Counted from the stretch's first letter, positions 1 through 16,066 are shown. The stretch is DNA of 37,500 nucleotides from Glandiceps talaboti (GCF_964340395.1 NC_135562.1:2337501-2375000), one strand, 5' to 3'. Numbers and translations are program-made. The notes: a model not told the origin generated them from the sequence alone.

Positions 1-3000
1 ATCCCGACCCCTCTCTGAAGTTCTGATCACGATCTGGGGTAAATAAATAACATCTTCGCTAATAAAGCATGTACAGCATCAGTTTAAAGGCTGAATCTAG
101 GAGTAAAGAGCAACGTGGGCCATAGGCACTTCAAAGTATGTTTTTCTAAAAAAAAAATACGGCAATACAACATGTTGTGAATCTACTTCTAAACTGAATT
201 GCGTATTTAAAAAAATACGAAAATGTGATTACTGAGTGCCGGGGTCATTGGGTGTATGTGTTATTTCTATTGTTACAATCGCTAAGAACAAAGTAGTGTT
301 GATAGTGAGAAGTGTCAGAATTCGTGGAAATGTTAACAATAACTATTTAATTTATGTGTGAAGAGAGTAAATTTAGAATACCAAGCTTAGTGAAATATAA
401 GGAAGCGGCAGCTTTAAAGTGTGACTGTATGCCACTTGAGTAAATAACACGGAATTCAATGTGCCATGACAAATACTTTTGATAGTACTCCAGCTTCAAG
501 TTATACCACAGTAACGTACATCTTACAAGTGGACGAGTTTAGATTTGTTGGTGCTCCACTGTCAAGGGTTGAACGGATATTTAGAAATTCTGAAATTAAT
601 GGAAATCGCGAGGAACTGAATTTATCGAGGTCAGGACATGGACAGAAGTGACATTGATTCATGCGACAAATATTACGATGTGAATCACCGTTTTCTCGTT
701 GTGTGTCATCAATTGACTTCTAGTCAGAGCATACATGCAGAGAGTCATCATCAAAAAGTAGAACTAGTCGGTTAGGGTTAAGTATTCTGAATTGGCGTAG
801 TCAGCCACAAAACTTGAAGCTACACACAAGTTTGTTTTTCACCTACGTATACTTTTGTAGTTACTATTGGAACTCCATCGTCAGGCGAGGTTATGACGCA
901 AAATAATTTCAAGTGCGTATGCTTTTGGCTACTTCGTCTTCCCGCCAAAATCATTTGAGAAATTATAGTTTGTCTGTGACTATTTAGATATTTCACTTTC
1001 CCATCCAAAATTATGAATAAAAATCACCGTCTTACCGTCATATGCGAGCATATATGTCTTTTATTTTAGACCAGAATAATGGGAAATATACTTTTTTTTA
1101 AAAATCAACAAAATTGTGATACCTTGCGAAGTATTGATAAAAAAGACTGGCAGCGGCTTTGATGTAGGCATTTATCCGTTCTTGGGTATTACAATGACAT
1201 CAAGTTGTTCGCCCGAAATAAAGTATGTTTTATGGTTTCCAGCGCAGTAGCAATATTCAGTCGGTCACTCAACTTCATAATATATTGTAAAACTAAGCAG
1301 TCGCATAATTCAACATAAAAAATAGTTTCATGTGTTTCTACCTCCATGTTGATATACAACCGACTAAATCAAACATGCAGGAACAGTTCTGTGACACACG
1401 TCTTGAATGGTTGACCATATGGAGCCCCATTGCGTCGTGCCATATTTGTTTCGGTCGATGAACTTTGTAATTAGAACATGTGTAAATAGAAAAACTGTCA
1501 ATAATCGTAACAGGCATCCTTTCTAAGTTTTGGTATAATTTTTCTCATTCAGAAAATCATGAATTATCAATCATTGTAGAACACGCGGAAAAAACCTAGA
1601 AAATAGCTACTAGTATAAAAAATGATGTCACCTATTTGGAAAATGGTATCTACAAGTACATATATACATTTTGTCATGGTAGTCAAGGATACCGTCTTTA
1701 CACTCCTTGCCTTAGCTTGAACTTTTTTTATTCCAACTTAAATTGTCAACTGCTGTGCCCATTCTGACATTCAGTGTGCAACTAAAGTTACACTTAGTAC
1801 TAAATTAACTGTATGTACATATATAAATCCAAATATGCATACATTTTGTTTAACACTGAATACATAAATAAGATTAATATGTGTCACCAATCAATAGTAG
1901 TTTATTTGTTGCTATGTGATACATCAAATACATTATTGACTGTTAAAATAACATTTTATACAACACATGTAACAGCTGTCCATAAGTTTTAATGATTTCT
2001 TTTTATTATAAAGGAAGAAGTAATTATAGTAGCTTCGACATGGGTTTGTTTGTTTGTTGTTTAATAAAGCTTACAATAGGTCTGTATGGTTACAATGCAC
2101 ACTGCTTAAAATGAATTAATTAAAATGGCGGAGTGGTATAATATTGAACACTTTGCCATTATATGGCAAATTGTTACTGCGTGAGATTTTAGCCGTGAAA
2201 TATTGATAAAATGTACGAAGGCCAAATTTCAATCGAAATATTTGTTACGTTGAACATAACTACATTAATCAACCATTAATGGTCGACATAAACTTCAGAT
2301 AAAATAAACGTACATGACATTTTTTGTGGTTTTTCAAACTCACTGAGCTAAGCATGTTTACTTCTACATTGTTATTATATTGTGGTTTGATTTCTGTGGA
2401 TATTAAAGGTGCCTGGAATACACAATATTTTTTGGCTGATAATACGCGTCAAAATGTAAGATTTATGTGTAGAGAGTCGCGATGACTATCTAACTTGTAA
2501 CATGCTTGTTAAACTCCGCCTTTATCTGCCTGTACAAATTAGTTTAGACACCGCGAAGTGATTAAATAGATTGTAGTCATATCAAACAAGCCAGTATCAG
2601 CAGTATGCCATAACTCTGACGAGTCCCTATACATAGACGTGGACATTGCCCTCTTCACAGTCGAAAAAAGAAGATGTTGCAATCGAGAAATAACGCATCG
2701 TCGTAAACCATGTCGTAAATCGTTTACGGTGCTCCAAGACACACCGTCCAATATTCCCAAGTTGCAGTGTCAGGGAAGAAATATGGACTCCGGGTTTGCG
2801 AGAATGGAAGTAACATAGCTGTTGATGTTGATGTATGTTTTCAAGTTCTGTATACATTCACAGACAAATAAGTAGATAGTTGTCTGTGGTACATTTCATA
2901 ACACATGTAATGCTTGGAGACATTTGTGACTGTCAACCTGACTCGGAACAGTGGAGTATATATTTGGGTCTACCACCACGAGCGGCCGGCTATGGCTTCG

Positions 3001-3385
3001 GCAAACCACTAGAATATTTTACATAAAGATTTGACGTGTGTCGGACTTTAAGACGACGGTAATTTCACGCTACTTGACCAATTTATTTAACTTAACCAAT
3101 CCCAAAAACTGATTTCGCAAGAGTTTGATTAATTATACAACTATGTCTTATCTTTTTTCTGTAGATGGTGTGACATAATGATGTAATAAATGCGTGACTT
3201 TGGTCAACTTCCATGATTAATGTAGAATCGTGATATCCAAAGGTAAACTCTATCGAGTATCGATGACGAACTGAGAATCCAAGGGTTGGTTTTGGATAGT
3301 GGAGCTATCATCATTTGGCTCACCTGACTCACTTGACTCACCTGACACTGACTTAGAGTTTGGCTGTAAGGCTGAACTCATGATA
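1..3385. other. Non-coding region, no recognised gene
   Basis: AT-rich sequence with only short chance ORFs of 60-76 codons that lack recognisable domains. No tandem array or transposon stands out. It could be intergenic or part of a large intron of a gene outside the window. Confidence 0.6.
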
Positions 3386-3552
3386 CAGCCTACCTGTAGA
3401 CGTGGGGAGGCTGACATTATTTCGATGCTAACATTTCGAGTTTATGAATTTCTCTAACTCTCGCCCTCCTCACGTGAGTTAGAGAAATTCACGAATTCGA
3501 TATGTCGAAATTCGAAATCACGTCAACCCTCCCCAAGTCTACAGTTAGGCTA
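3386..3552. mobile_element. Imperfect ~75-bp inverted repeat with short loop (MITE-like hairpin)
   Basis: The left arm 3386-3460 is the imperfect reverse complement of the right arm 3476-3552, around a 15-nt loop (TCGCCCTCCTCACGT). Paired landmarks are CCTGTAGACG with the right-arm AGTCTACAG, GGGGAGG with CCTCCCC, and AATTTCTCTAACTC with GAGTTAGAGAAATT. Such foldback structures are typical of MITEs or transposon remnants. I could not confirm target-site duplications. Confidence 0.75.
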
Positions 3553-4225
3553 GACGTTATACACTGTGACATGAAATGTGTTCAAGATCTACTTCAAACT
3601 TTAACATCTCTCTGTTCTTGACAATATCGTGATAGGTCTCTGGAAATATGCTGCATTCACATATAGGTTGTCTAATTCATCAACGACTACAACACATAAA
3701 ATGACATTCGTTGAGAATATTTATATTGTTCTCTTCATGCAGCCAAACTTGACGGATAATACGAGTGACCAAATAAGGGGCCTTCTCACTACGAGTCACT
3801 AGACGAGAAGCGGCAAACCCTTGATTCGTGGCGGTCACAAGTATAAGTTCCGGTTGAATGAAGAAAAGTATTTGGAGAAAAATATACAATAGCACTTGAA
3901 AAAAATAAATCGACAAACCTTGACGTTAAAAATGTATACTAATTTGGACTTGTCGAACTTTTCAAAATCAAACCCTAATTTTATCAATCTCAAGTCCATG
4001 TCATCGTCACTAGTAGTTGGACTGACTACATTTCTCAAGACAAACATAATTATACCGCCTCAAGAATAATTCATGAAAAAGTGAAAAAATAACATAAACA
4101 TTAATTAATTCTTTGTGTTGAGTTTGATTTTTACTCGCATTCAATTAATGAAAGTTGATATATCACTGCAAGCTTCACTCCTTGAGAAACGTTTTTAGTG
4201 ATCACGAGTGTCATATTTTTTGTGC

Positions 4226-4618
4226 ACTTAAAACTGTAAGGCCTAGAAAAAAAGTTATTGGTTCCGGTCACCCGACCCCGCCTAGTTTTTCACTGCCGAC
4301 ACTAATTTTTTTGTACAGATTCGAGAAAAAAAATTATAATAAAATCACGGAAATTGTGAAGTCTCGCCAGAAATCATAGTTGATGCTGAAACTGACATCA
4401 CAATAAAAAGACAATAAAAATGGTTCTTCCAATCTGTAATGCTGTACAAATGATGGGAAGAAACCAATAATACAGAGACCATTTGGAAAACACAAAACTA
4501 CCTGACACACACAACTGAAAAACATACAATAAAATACAATAAAAAATCTACCTACCCACCTATTCTAAAATTGAGTGTAATTGGAACCACATAATTTTTT
4601 TTATTAGGCCTGAGGCCT
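4226..4618 (+). repeat. Interspersed repeat, copy A (~390 bp)
   Basis: Homologous, in opposite orientation, to 24262-24632. Shared blocks in the same order are GGTTCCGG, ACCCGACCCC, GTTTTTCACTGCC, AAACTGACATCA, CTTCCAATCTGTAAT, GAAGAAACCA, TCTACCTACC and GGAACCACA. The last unit before the end is an AGGCCT-containing segment. An AGGCCT-like segment also lies at the other end, suggesting short inverted termini. It is non-coding in this copy and the family is not recognised. Confidence 0.85.
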
Positions 4619-7320
4619 TAACTGTTAAATGATTGGAGTGTGTGATTTGTTACAACACTACGGGTTTGGTGTTCCTAATGATGTCATATGTTATCAGATA
4701 GGTTTGTGATGTCTGTCAGTGTGTTTGCTATATCAATAGTGCTATCAGCTAACTCGTAACTTATTGATGACAGAACCAACCACAATATCAAGAACTTATC
4801 TCTGATTAATCCGCAAAACTTAAAAACAACCCGGCTTATATATTTTTTTTATTCCAATACGGAATTTGATACCATACCAGGTGAAATTTACTTTTGACAA
4901 AATATATTTTTCGAGAGTTATTGATATGAAGTGTGACAACCTTTCCGACAATTTTTTTGTGTGTCTTATCAGCTCTCACTAGGAGAAAATGACAATAGAA
5001 ATTTACCACATCTTAACGGATGCAATAAAGATTTTATTCTAGAGAATTCACATTTGAATGCATAGACTACGACATTTCATAAAGTAATGACTTCTTGCAC
5101 AAACTGAAGTCGCTACATGGATATCACCATCTCCACAGTTTGCACTGGTCCATAACTTACATTCAGTTATGAAGATGGGTAATTTACATAACTCATCAGA
5201 CCACGTGATCAGTATGCTTCACAGATGCCGGGGCGGCTTCTATGCTAAATAGGAGATTGAGTGACAGCCGTGCTTCTGCAATCTATTATCTGATTGGTGG
5301 AGAGCCAGCGAGGTAGATCCAGAGCTGGCAACCCAGTTACTTAGTTACCACTTCTAAAAATAGAACTGCCACAACGAGGCTGTGATAAAATAAGTTGATC
5401 GCTAGTGATCCTGTTATGTTGAAGTTTTATAGTAGCTAAAGTAATCAGCTGTTTAGAGTTACAAGCATTTGGTTTCGAGCAAAACAGTCGTGTTGCAACA
5501 TGAATAATGTAAGCGGCTCTTTAAATGTCAGTCCATATGTAATCCATTCAACGAGGGTTGGCAAAAACCGCAAATCAGCGGTGCCAATTAAACTGAGACG
5601 CCTGAGCACAAAACGGCCAATACTGAGAAACTCTTGAACTTCATATAGGAGAAAACAATTATATTAGTAATACAAAATAAGAACGACAATTTAAACTTGA
5701 AATGTAGTAAAAAAATTGGTTATTTTTTTTGCATATATTAACTTGAATTGTGACCAACCAAAGTCTGAGGATTTTTGAGATTTAATATTTTCAAGGTTTT
5801 TTTTTTTCTGGTAAAATGTATATTTCTTGAAATTCTCATAACTCTTCACTCATTATCGATTGTGTATATAATAAATTTGATAAATAAATTTCAGGTGACA
5901 CACTTGTCATCTTGTCTGAATTATGTGATAGTTGTCAGTGGTAAACAAATAATCAAAACACACACATACAAAAACGCAAACAAACATACAGTCAGTCACA
6001 CTGACGGCAAAAACAGCCAAGCATTCAACTTACATTATTTTGGGAAGGAGTGGACGTTTCTGAGAAATATCATACGTCGTTCTATTTTTATCATCTAATC
6101 ATTGTTTTCATATTCTGTGTAATGATGACGACCTGTATCGATTCGGAGACAACCGTTCACGATAAAAAAAATAAATTTCACCCAAAACTGACGAACAAGT
6201 TAGTTCAGTTGACAAAATACTGGTTTTCTTGTCATGTGGCACTTTAGGTACGTGCTATCGCCATGGATACCAGGTAATCAAACACACCTCCCCGTTGCAC
6301 GAACATTATGCCACTGATGGGTAAAGTTTACCTGCGGTTTGTCCGGACGATTGCACCTGTCCTTATAAGTCGAAATGCGATCGATATCCGATAGATTTAT
6401 TTCATAGAGTTCCCTGTGCTAATAAATAAGACCATTAATCACTTCTATTGATGGCATTTAGCATAAAGTGGGTCACGAGGTTTGGTTGCCGTACAGAAAA
6501 CCAGACTGTTAGGTCTCTATCTGTCATATACTGGAGTATGACTATGAAAATTATGATTGTACTAAGAAAGTACTAACAATATATTTAGTGGAATTTCAGT
6601 ATCAATGCTGCCAGACTACATTGGATTTGAAATTGGAAAAGTTTATTTTCCCATATTTTTTTAGTTGTTCAGGTTTTCCAAAGTTTCCAAGTGTGTGTCT
6701 ATTCCCTCTACTTGAGTTAACCGACTATGGTGTTTTAATGATTGAAATTGGAAGACAGAAACAAACCGGCTGCCAATAGAGACCAGTAAACAACCTATGC
6801 ACTATGTACGTGTTTTCACGTACCGTTCGGTTTCGAGGAAAGAAGTTGAAGTAATAATATTTTACGATAAATGGGAAATCCCTGGAGGTCATTCTTATCT
6901 TTGCCATATTTCTCAACAGTAATGCAATGGGTTAGGCTCCTTACACATTCAAGATCACGTACAAAACTTTGAACTGTGGGCTAGTGTATTGATTAGGTTT
7001 GGAACTCATCTCGACGGGTTAATAAGGGGGTCAGATCAGAATGGACCCAGGCGGGTAGGATTTCGTAATTGAGTTGACAGTGGCTGACATATACGATTAT
7101 ATATTCGAAGTATTAAACTAAACAAGGGCTGCTTACCTAACCTAGAATCCAGGCGATTTTTTTTTTTGAATTTTGATTTCCCCATTTATCATGAGCTCAT
7201 CAACATGGATTCCAGGCCAGGCTACTGTTTACCATGATTCATATAATCATTCATATAAAACACTAACAAACAAACGTCAAATTGTCTGAGTGCTGGTAGA
7301 ATTGTAGTAATAGACGGGTA
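4619..7320. other. Non-coding region with an isolated MEF2-type site
   Basis: No convincing coding sequence. Around 5230-5400 the DNA is less AT-rich, with ATTGG (inverted CCAAT, near 5292) and a perfect MEF2 consensus CTAAAAATAG (5354-5363). This could be a regulatory element, but the evidence is only motif matches. Confidence 0.45.
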
Positions 7321-7547
7321 GGGAAGAGATGGTGGGGGGGGGGAGGGGGAGAGATTGCCGGCTAAAGATGGGGGGGGGGGAAGAGATGGGGCTAGAGATG
7401 AGGCGGGTGGGGAAGAGATGGGGGGGGGGGCTAGAGATGGTGAGGGTGGGGAAAAGATGGAGGAGAAGAGATGGGGCTAGAGGTGGGGAGGGTGGGGAAG
7501 AGATGGGGCGGGTGGAGAAGAGATGGGGGGGGGGGCTAGAGATGGGG
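7321..7547 (+). repeat. G-rich minisatellite (GGGAAGAGATGGGG / GGGCTAGAGATGG units)
   Basis: About 230 bp of irregular tandem repeats mixing GGGGAAGAGATGG and GGGGCTAGAGATGG units with G runs of 8 to 10. The plus strand is almost free of C. Multiple closely spaced G runs give strong G-quadruplex potential. Confidence 0.92.
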
Positions 7548-9090
7548 ACTCCTTACAGTCACCAAAACAAATAAAGTATACTTGACAACAAGATATAAGG
7601 CATTTCTGTGGAATCTTTCTTTTAATAAGTCTTGCATAAAACATTCATCGTGACCAGCACCTGTGTATATCAAGTATAAAATACATCTCTCTATGACTAT
7701 TTGTTCGTGTCTTGACATTTCTCGAAATCTTTCCACAATAAAACAAGTTAAAAACATGTGATACAAAAAACAATAAACTCTTAAAAAGGCAGAATCATAC
7801 TCTTTCTCTCTGTGAGATTAAACTATGATGAAGCTCTGAAATCTTTTCAGATTGGAATGTTCAAGTTGTACATTAATTATGATTGTGACGAAAGGCGTTA
7901 TGAAAATCACCTGTTGCCATGGAAACATTGCTCGAAGGCCACGTAATGGTGAACGGTCCTAAGTGGCAGCTGTACAAAAAAAGTTATGTCTGTTCGTCTT
8001 ATGACGAAAACTACAAAAATATTTTACATATAACTTGAAACAAATTTTACACAACTATGACCTTTGACCCTGCTTCAGGCATGCGCATATCGAACGGCAC
8101 GGGCAGTCTCGAACTTTCAAAATCTTTTTTTTTAATGATTTTTTTTCTTCAAATAATCTCATTTTTTTTGACTGAATCAAGAATAACATTAAAATTGTTA
8201 TAACCATCTTATAAAAAAAACTTTTAATCTTGGCTTCTAATTTTCTGATAATCAACGTGTTAAGTAATTTGAAATGTATTGTGATGTGTGGTATGTGAAC
8301 CAAGATATGGTGTCAAAAAACTGAAGTACTCATACTGAGACTATAAAATTACAAAGACATGATCTACGCAAATGGGATTATTTCAAACGAACACGTGACC
8401 TGATAAAAACAGGTAAAAATGATTTTGTATGCCACAAATGTGAATAAAACTTGCTAAACAGTACTGTCTACTTAGTGAAATGTGGTGATCACCATCCAAG
8501 TGCAAATAAATGGAAAATCCTGTGGAAAAACCATGGAATGTAAATATACGTCAATAGTGTATAAATTTGTAAAAAGCCATACACAATATATGAACTATCA
8601 GTGTCTATTTAGAATACAAACCATGAAGGTATGACTTTACGATTATCAATGAAAATTATGAAAAATTGGAACAATCTAATAATCAAGTAACAATTTTAGA
8701 TTTTTTTTTTAAATGTTGCAAATATTTTGAAAAGTCGATATATTATTAAATTAAGTTTTAATATTAGCCACACTAAGCATGATCAATGTGACCAAGTTCG
8801 CTTTCAATAACACAGCAGTGACTCATCACAAAACTGTTCTTTTCATGTTATCTCTCTTGATTTTAAACTTATTCAAAAAGTTTTCGCTTTCTATTGGATT
8901 TAATGAGTGTTGGCATTTCTATTTGTAGGATATTCTCCTTGGACAATATTGGGCTACTGAACAATGGATACAGGGCTCAACGCAAAATCCCTTTTAGCTG
9001 CCGTCTTACTTGTCTTCGGCTTGAAATGCGCTTGACTCGAACTGAAGGTATCGCCAGTCTTTGTTTAGTTATTGCTATGTTGTATCTCGC
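7548..9090. other. Non-coding region downstream of SoxF
   Basis: No gene seen. Contains an RFX X-box GTTGCCATGGAAAC (7913-7926) and a DR1-type nuclear receptor site TGACCTTTGACCC (8058-8070). Confidence 0.5.
8899..8904 (-). terminator. Candidate poly(A) signal ATTAAA for SoxF
   Basis: On the minus strand this hexamer reads ATTAAA, about 310 nt after the SoxF stop. No AATAAA was found closer. This would give a short 3' UTR that includes the 40-bp direct repeat. It is only a common-hexamer match, and further ATTAAA matches occur near 8757. Confidence 0.3.
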
Positions 9091-9176
9091 AGGAATGAGA
9101 GTAATTTTCCAGTCCAAAAAAGACGGAATTTCTCCTAGGAAGGAGAGTAATTTTCCAGTCCAAAAAAGACGGAATT
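9091..9176. repeat. 40-bp direct repeat in the SoxF 3' flank
   Basis: Two nearly identical 40-bp copies at 9091-9130 and 9137-9176. They share the core GTAATTTTCCAGTCC followed by AAAAAAGACGGAATT and differ at about one base. They lie about 40 bp past the SoxF stop codon on the minus strand, so they are almost certainly in the 3' UTR. A 6-bp spacer separates them. Confidence 0.92.
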
Positions 9177-9217
9177 GTAAGTTTTATCAAATGTCCACTT
9201 TACAGCAATGTCTGTTC

Positions 9218-12085
<2,868 letters not shown>

Positions 12086-12219
12086 CTAGTTCACTTTTAA
12101 CAGCAATCCGTCATACACCGCTTGCTCTTACCAGCTGGTCAGCAAGTGAAGCAATCGAAGCAATCAGCTGTTTTTTCCAAAGGCCAACACCGGAAAACGT
12201 CACTCAAGGGGAGCCGGTC

Positions 12220-12340
12220 TACAGCCAATGAAAACACGGGATTTGACAAGTGCTCCGCCTCCATGATGTAATGCTTTTGCTACATGCAAATTGTCACGTG
12301 ACTAATGAAGCAGGGTTATTTTTCTGCGATATATTTTCGG
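12220..12340 (-). promoter_or_regulatory. Putative SoxF proximal promoter with octamer, E-box and CCAAT elements
   Basis: The 280 bp upstream of the SoxF start contain an ATGCAAAT octamer (12284-12291), 3 bp from a CACGTG E-box (12295-12300). A CCAAT core (GCCAATGAAA, near 12222, plus-strand orientation) and an AATATATC TATA-like stretch (near 12330) are also present. Octamer sites bind POU factors and CACGTG binds bHLH-Zip factors. The transcription start is not visible, so the limits are approximate. Confidence 0.35.
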
Positions 12341-13454
12341 TGCCTTGATCAGCATCCAACGTTGGTAGTATAATGCGCTCGTGTGTCCTGCTCTCGCCAA
12401 CTGGCCTTTTTTTCTTCTTTTTTTCTTTTCATTAGTTCATATCAATTTGAAACGAAAACTATGAAAACAAAGCATTCGCTATTAAAGTGTAATTTATCCC
12501 TTACCGTTGCTGTCCTTTTCGAAACAAACAGAACTTATGACCAAGCAATTTGATGGACCATTCACGAAGTAAACATACAAACGGTTATTTTGCAAATTGA
12601 GATCATTAAAACAAACATTCTATAGGTGACAGCTTCAAGTGTAAAGGAAATACATGCAAGGGCTTCAATCAAACATAAACAGCATGTTTACAAAATCATG
12701 TGGCAGTTTGACAGTTCGCACCGCGTAAGTGATGTATCGGCCTTGGCACACACCGAAGTAGGCCTGGGAGTCTGTACCGTACGAGAAGCGGACTTTATTT
12801 TTTTCATTCAGTGTAATCATCTCGGGGTAGCTGGCGTTTAGCACCCCGTGCAACATTCTCTTGTGCATATATGTATACACGTTGGCGTTTTCCATATGCA
12901 ATATATACGAACGCGTTGGCTATCTGCAATTTCTGCGTGTGTTTGTTGCCGTTGTTGGAGTGACAGGTCAACGGTGAACGAAGTGCCTCGCTCTAAACTT
13001 CGATATGTTATCACTAATATCAGAGCTGTCACTTGCTGGCCTATAATTTACGGCAAGTTCAACGAAAATTAATCTGTCACCACACAAACACGTAAACTAG
13101 GACGGGGTATATGGATGTTACACTAAACATATCTAGAACTTTATTAAAACATCCTGACACTAAAACTTCAAGAAAGAAGGGAGCATTTCGCGATTTGTGT
13201 TTTTCATTCTTTAAATTGTCATTGTGAGCTGATAAAACTGATAAAAGCTTATTTTTTCCTTCTCTGGATTTTTGTATCGCAGTTTCTTTACATATGTTCA
13301 CGAAAACTTGATTCAGGCTAGAGATTCGAGCGTAACAGCCTTGTCTCGACTACAGACCTCTTTAAAGTTGATGATTTGTTCGAGCGATAATAGGTGGATA
13401 TAAATTTTCACAAGAACAGTGACGTAACGCCCAGCTGGGAGAGATCGAAAAAGT

Positions 13455-13576
13455 TGTAAACAAGTTCCGGAAGTAGTTATACCATTATACTAGTATGAGG
13501 GCGCTGTTATGCAGGATTTGGGTCACTTAGCTCATCAATACATGCAATACAAGTAATGCAGTTGTTGCTGGGCAAC
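13455..13576. promoter_or_regulatory. FOX, ETS and RFX site cluster upstream of SoxF
   Basis: A forkhead site TGTAAACA (13455-13462) is followed 2 bp later by the palindromic ETS site TTCCGGAAGT (13465-13474). An RFX X-box, GTTGCTGGGCAAC, lies at 13564-13576. The cluster is about 1.4 kb upstream of the SoxF start. It could be a distal enhancer of SoxF or the promoter of an unseen transcript. The motifs are exact; the function is inferred. Confidence 0.35.
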
Positions 13577-13800
13577 GCCTAACAAAATTTACCAGGGTCG
13601 CTGTTGCTATGATGTAATTATAGTTGTACGTAAAGCATGAAATGAATGACACTGAGCACTGTTAGAGGAATGATATTGTTACCTTCAAGTTCACTTGACC
13701 CTGACGATGGCAGATTTTTACCGTTTAGTACAAATAAGGTCAATGCATTCCTGAGAGACTCCCTACCACTACTTCTTTCGAATTACCTGCCCGAGTGTCT

Positions 13801-13825
13801 GTCTTTCCTTCTTTCCTTCTTTCCT

Positions 13826-13909
<84 letters not shown>

Positions 13910-13911
13910 TC
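13801..13911. repeat. (TTTC)n microsatellite
   Basis: Begins with degenerate CCTTCTTT units, then about 22 perfect TTTC units. It creates meaningless Ser/Phe/Leu or Lys/Glu-rich reading frames. Confidence 0.99.
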
Positions 13912-16066
13912 CGTCTCTACCTACCTGTCTGTGTTTGTGTCTGTACTGTTGCCCACACATGCCATTTTATATTGGTCGGAATTATACGGTTAGAAATAGT
14001 TAAAAACTGTTTGTTTCCGATAACATGACTTCAGAGAATAGGGTAGATAGGTCGGGATTTTATTTTATTTTACATTTCATTTTATTAAAAACTTCGACCC
14101 AAACACGATACTCGTTAACCACAATACTTCAATCTGTAACATTTGATGAAGTGTAAAAGAAGTAAATGAAGACAATTATGTGATTCAGAAGTAGACAAAC
14201 ACAATATGCAGACTACTGTTGTATGGTGAAAAGACATCACTTCTGTCTGGAATTTGATTTTAAAAAAAGTAGCCAATGGTAATTTGGCAAGAAATTCTAC
14301 AGGGAATTCAAATAGAAAAAAATTGTCATAATTTTACCTTTTTGCATGTAAGCAATGTTTGCGTACATTTACTTACTATTTGTAATCCCCCGACTTCTTG
14401 TCCAAACCATATAATATACAATATTTGATATTCAAGAACGAATTGGTAACCTTTGAACTCGTGATACGATGCTTTCTGTGGCCGGACACGAATTAGCGGA
14501 AAGAATTCTTATCTGGGCAGAAGTAGATTTCCGATATATGAAAGTACACTTACTTAGTGAAGGTCATACGTGCATGATAGACTACAGTTCGTCTTTATTT
14601 AAGATGGGGGAGGGGGGGGGGTGATGCTATCATCTGACTGTCGACTGCAACTGGCTGCGTTGAGTTTGCAGCCCGAGTCGAGGCTGAGAGCAACTTGAAA
14701 TAAACGAGTTTGTCAACCAGCCGGAGTTCACCAATCAATTAATTTTGTGGTCAACCTTCCAATTTAACAATTAAGAACCAACAGATCGACTAAATAAAGC
14801 AACTAATGTAGAACTTTTGCCAGGTAAGATAATCAATCAATAAAATCAATAATCAATAAGTCAGCCAGTCGATCACACATCTATTTACAGGAAAGAAAAA
14901 GAGAACTGCAGATAAATAGAAAGAGAAAAGAGAAAACAGGCAGTACATTAACAGAATACGCTTAATAAACTATGGCGTAGTGAAGACTTCTGTCAAATCA
15001 CTGTAGTTGATGCTAGTGTTTGATTTGCCGAACTAGCTACTAGTATATGATATCAAGTGACATAGACTTAAGGTCTTCGTATCGTTGTGACTCATCACGA
15101 TGTATTATTTGATGTATGTAATTAATAAAAAGTTAAGAAGTATTATCTCTCCATAAAACATGTCGTTCTCGTGTAAATGTCTCATCTCGGAACTATGATT
15201 AGGCCGAGAAGGTTACACCGCGGTCATTAAATACCAGTAATATTTCAAACCATAAACCCGTCCATGACACTGTACCGGTCAGTGTCCCCTTCATTCAAAA
15301 TATCTACATAGCTTTATTTGATCAGCTGGTTTGATTGCTTTTGGATCGGAACTGTATATTTAAAATATAAAGACTGGAGTTAACACAACGTTGTGGTGTT
15401 TCTATGATATAAAGTATAAATATGTGTGAATATTTGCTAATATGAACAATGTTGAATTCCAATTTTTAGCATTTCGTGGTTTCGTGGTTTATTTCCATAA
15501 CAGCGCCTTCTTATGTTAAAAGTTAAGCAAATGAAACATTTTAGTGAAAAGTGGGGAAAAACTGTACGGGGTTATAACAGGATATGATGTTAATATCGGA
15601 TAGTAAAGTTAGAGTGTACTTTTTATTAGTGGCTTCCTTTCAACTCAAAGTTCGCCGATTCCAGGGACCGCCAATCTATTGAAGTCGAATTAATTCTAGT
15701 TTGATGCTTAGTTTTAATGAGAATAATTCATGACGTTCCTAAGATAGCAAATGAGTGCTACGGCCTAGGGGTTAATGTCCGCTTCACTGAGAACTACTTT
15801 TTTCCGTCGAAATAATTATACACAATACTTCATTTTCTGACACTTTTTTGAGATTTTGGACTTGAATCTTAGAATGGCCATCGTTGATGAGTTGACAAAA
15901 AATATAGTGACTGTCGGTGTGCTCTTGTCCAACTATGTGTCGTAAACCGTCCACAAATCTACCCGCCATATCACAGACAAAAAAAGAACAAAAAGAAAAG
16001 AAAAGAAAAAGTGAACACCCTCCCCTCCCAATAAATAAACAAACAAACGAGGGTGTAATGTCAGTG

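Noticed and set aside
466-651. 61-codon plus-strand ORF near the window start
   Set aside because: No recognisable domain or splice context; length is within chance expectation.
3680-3916. 78-codon minus-strand ORF
   Set aside because: It looked repeat-like on reading, but I found no second copy in the window and could not tie it to any family.
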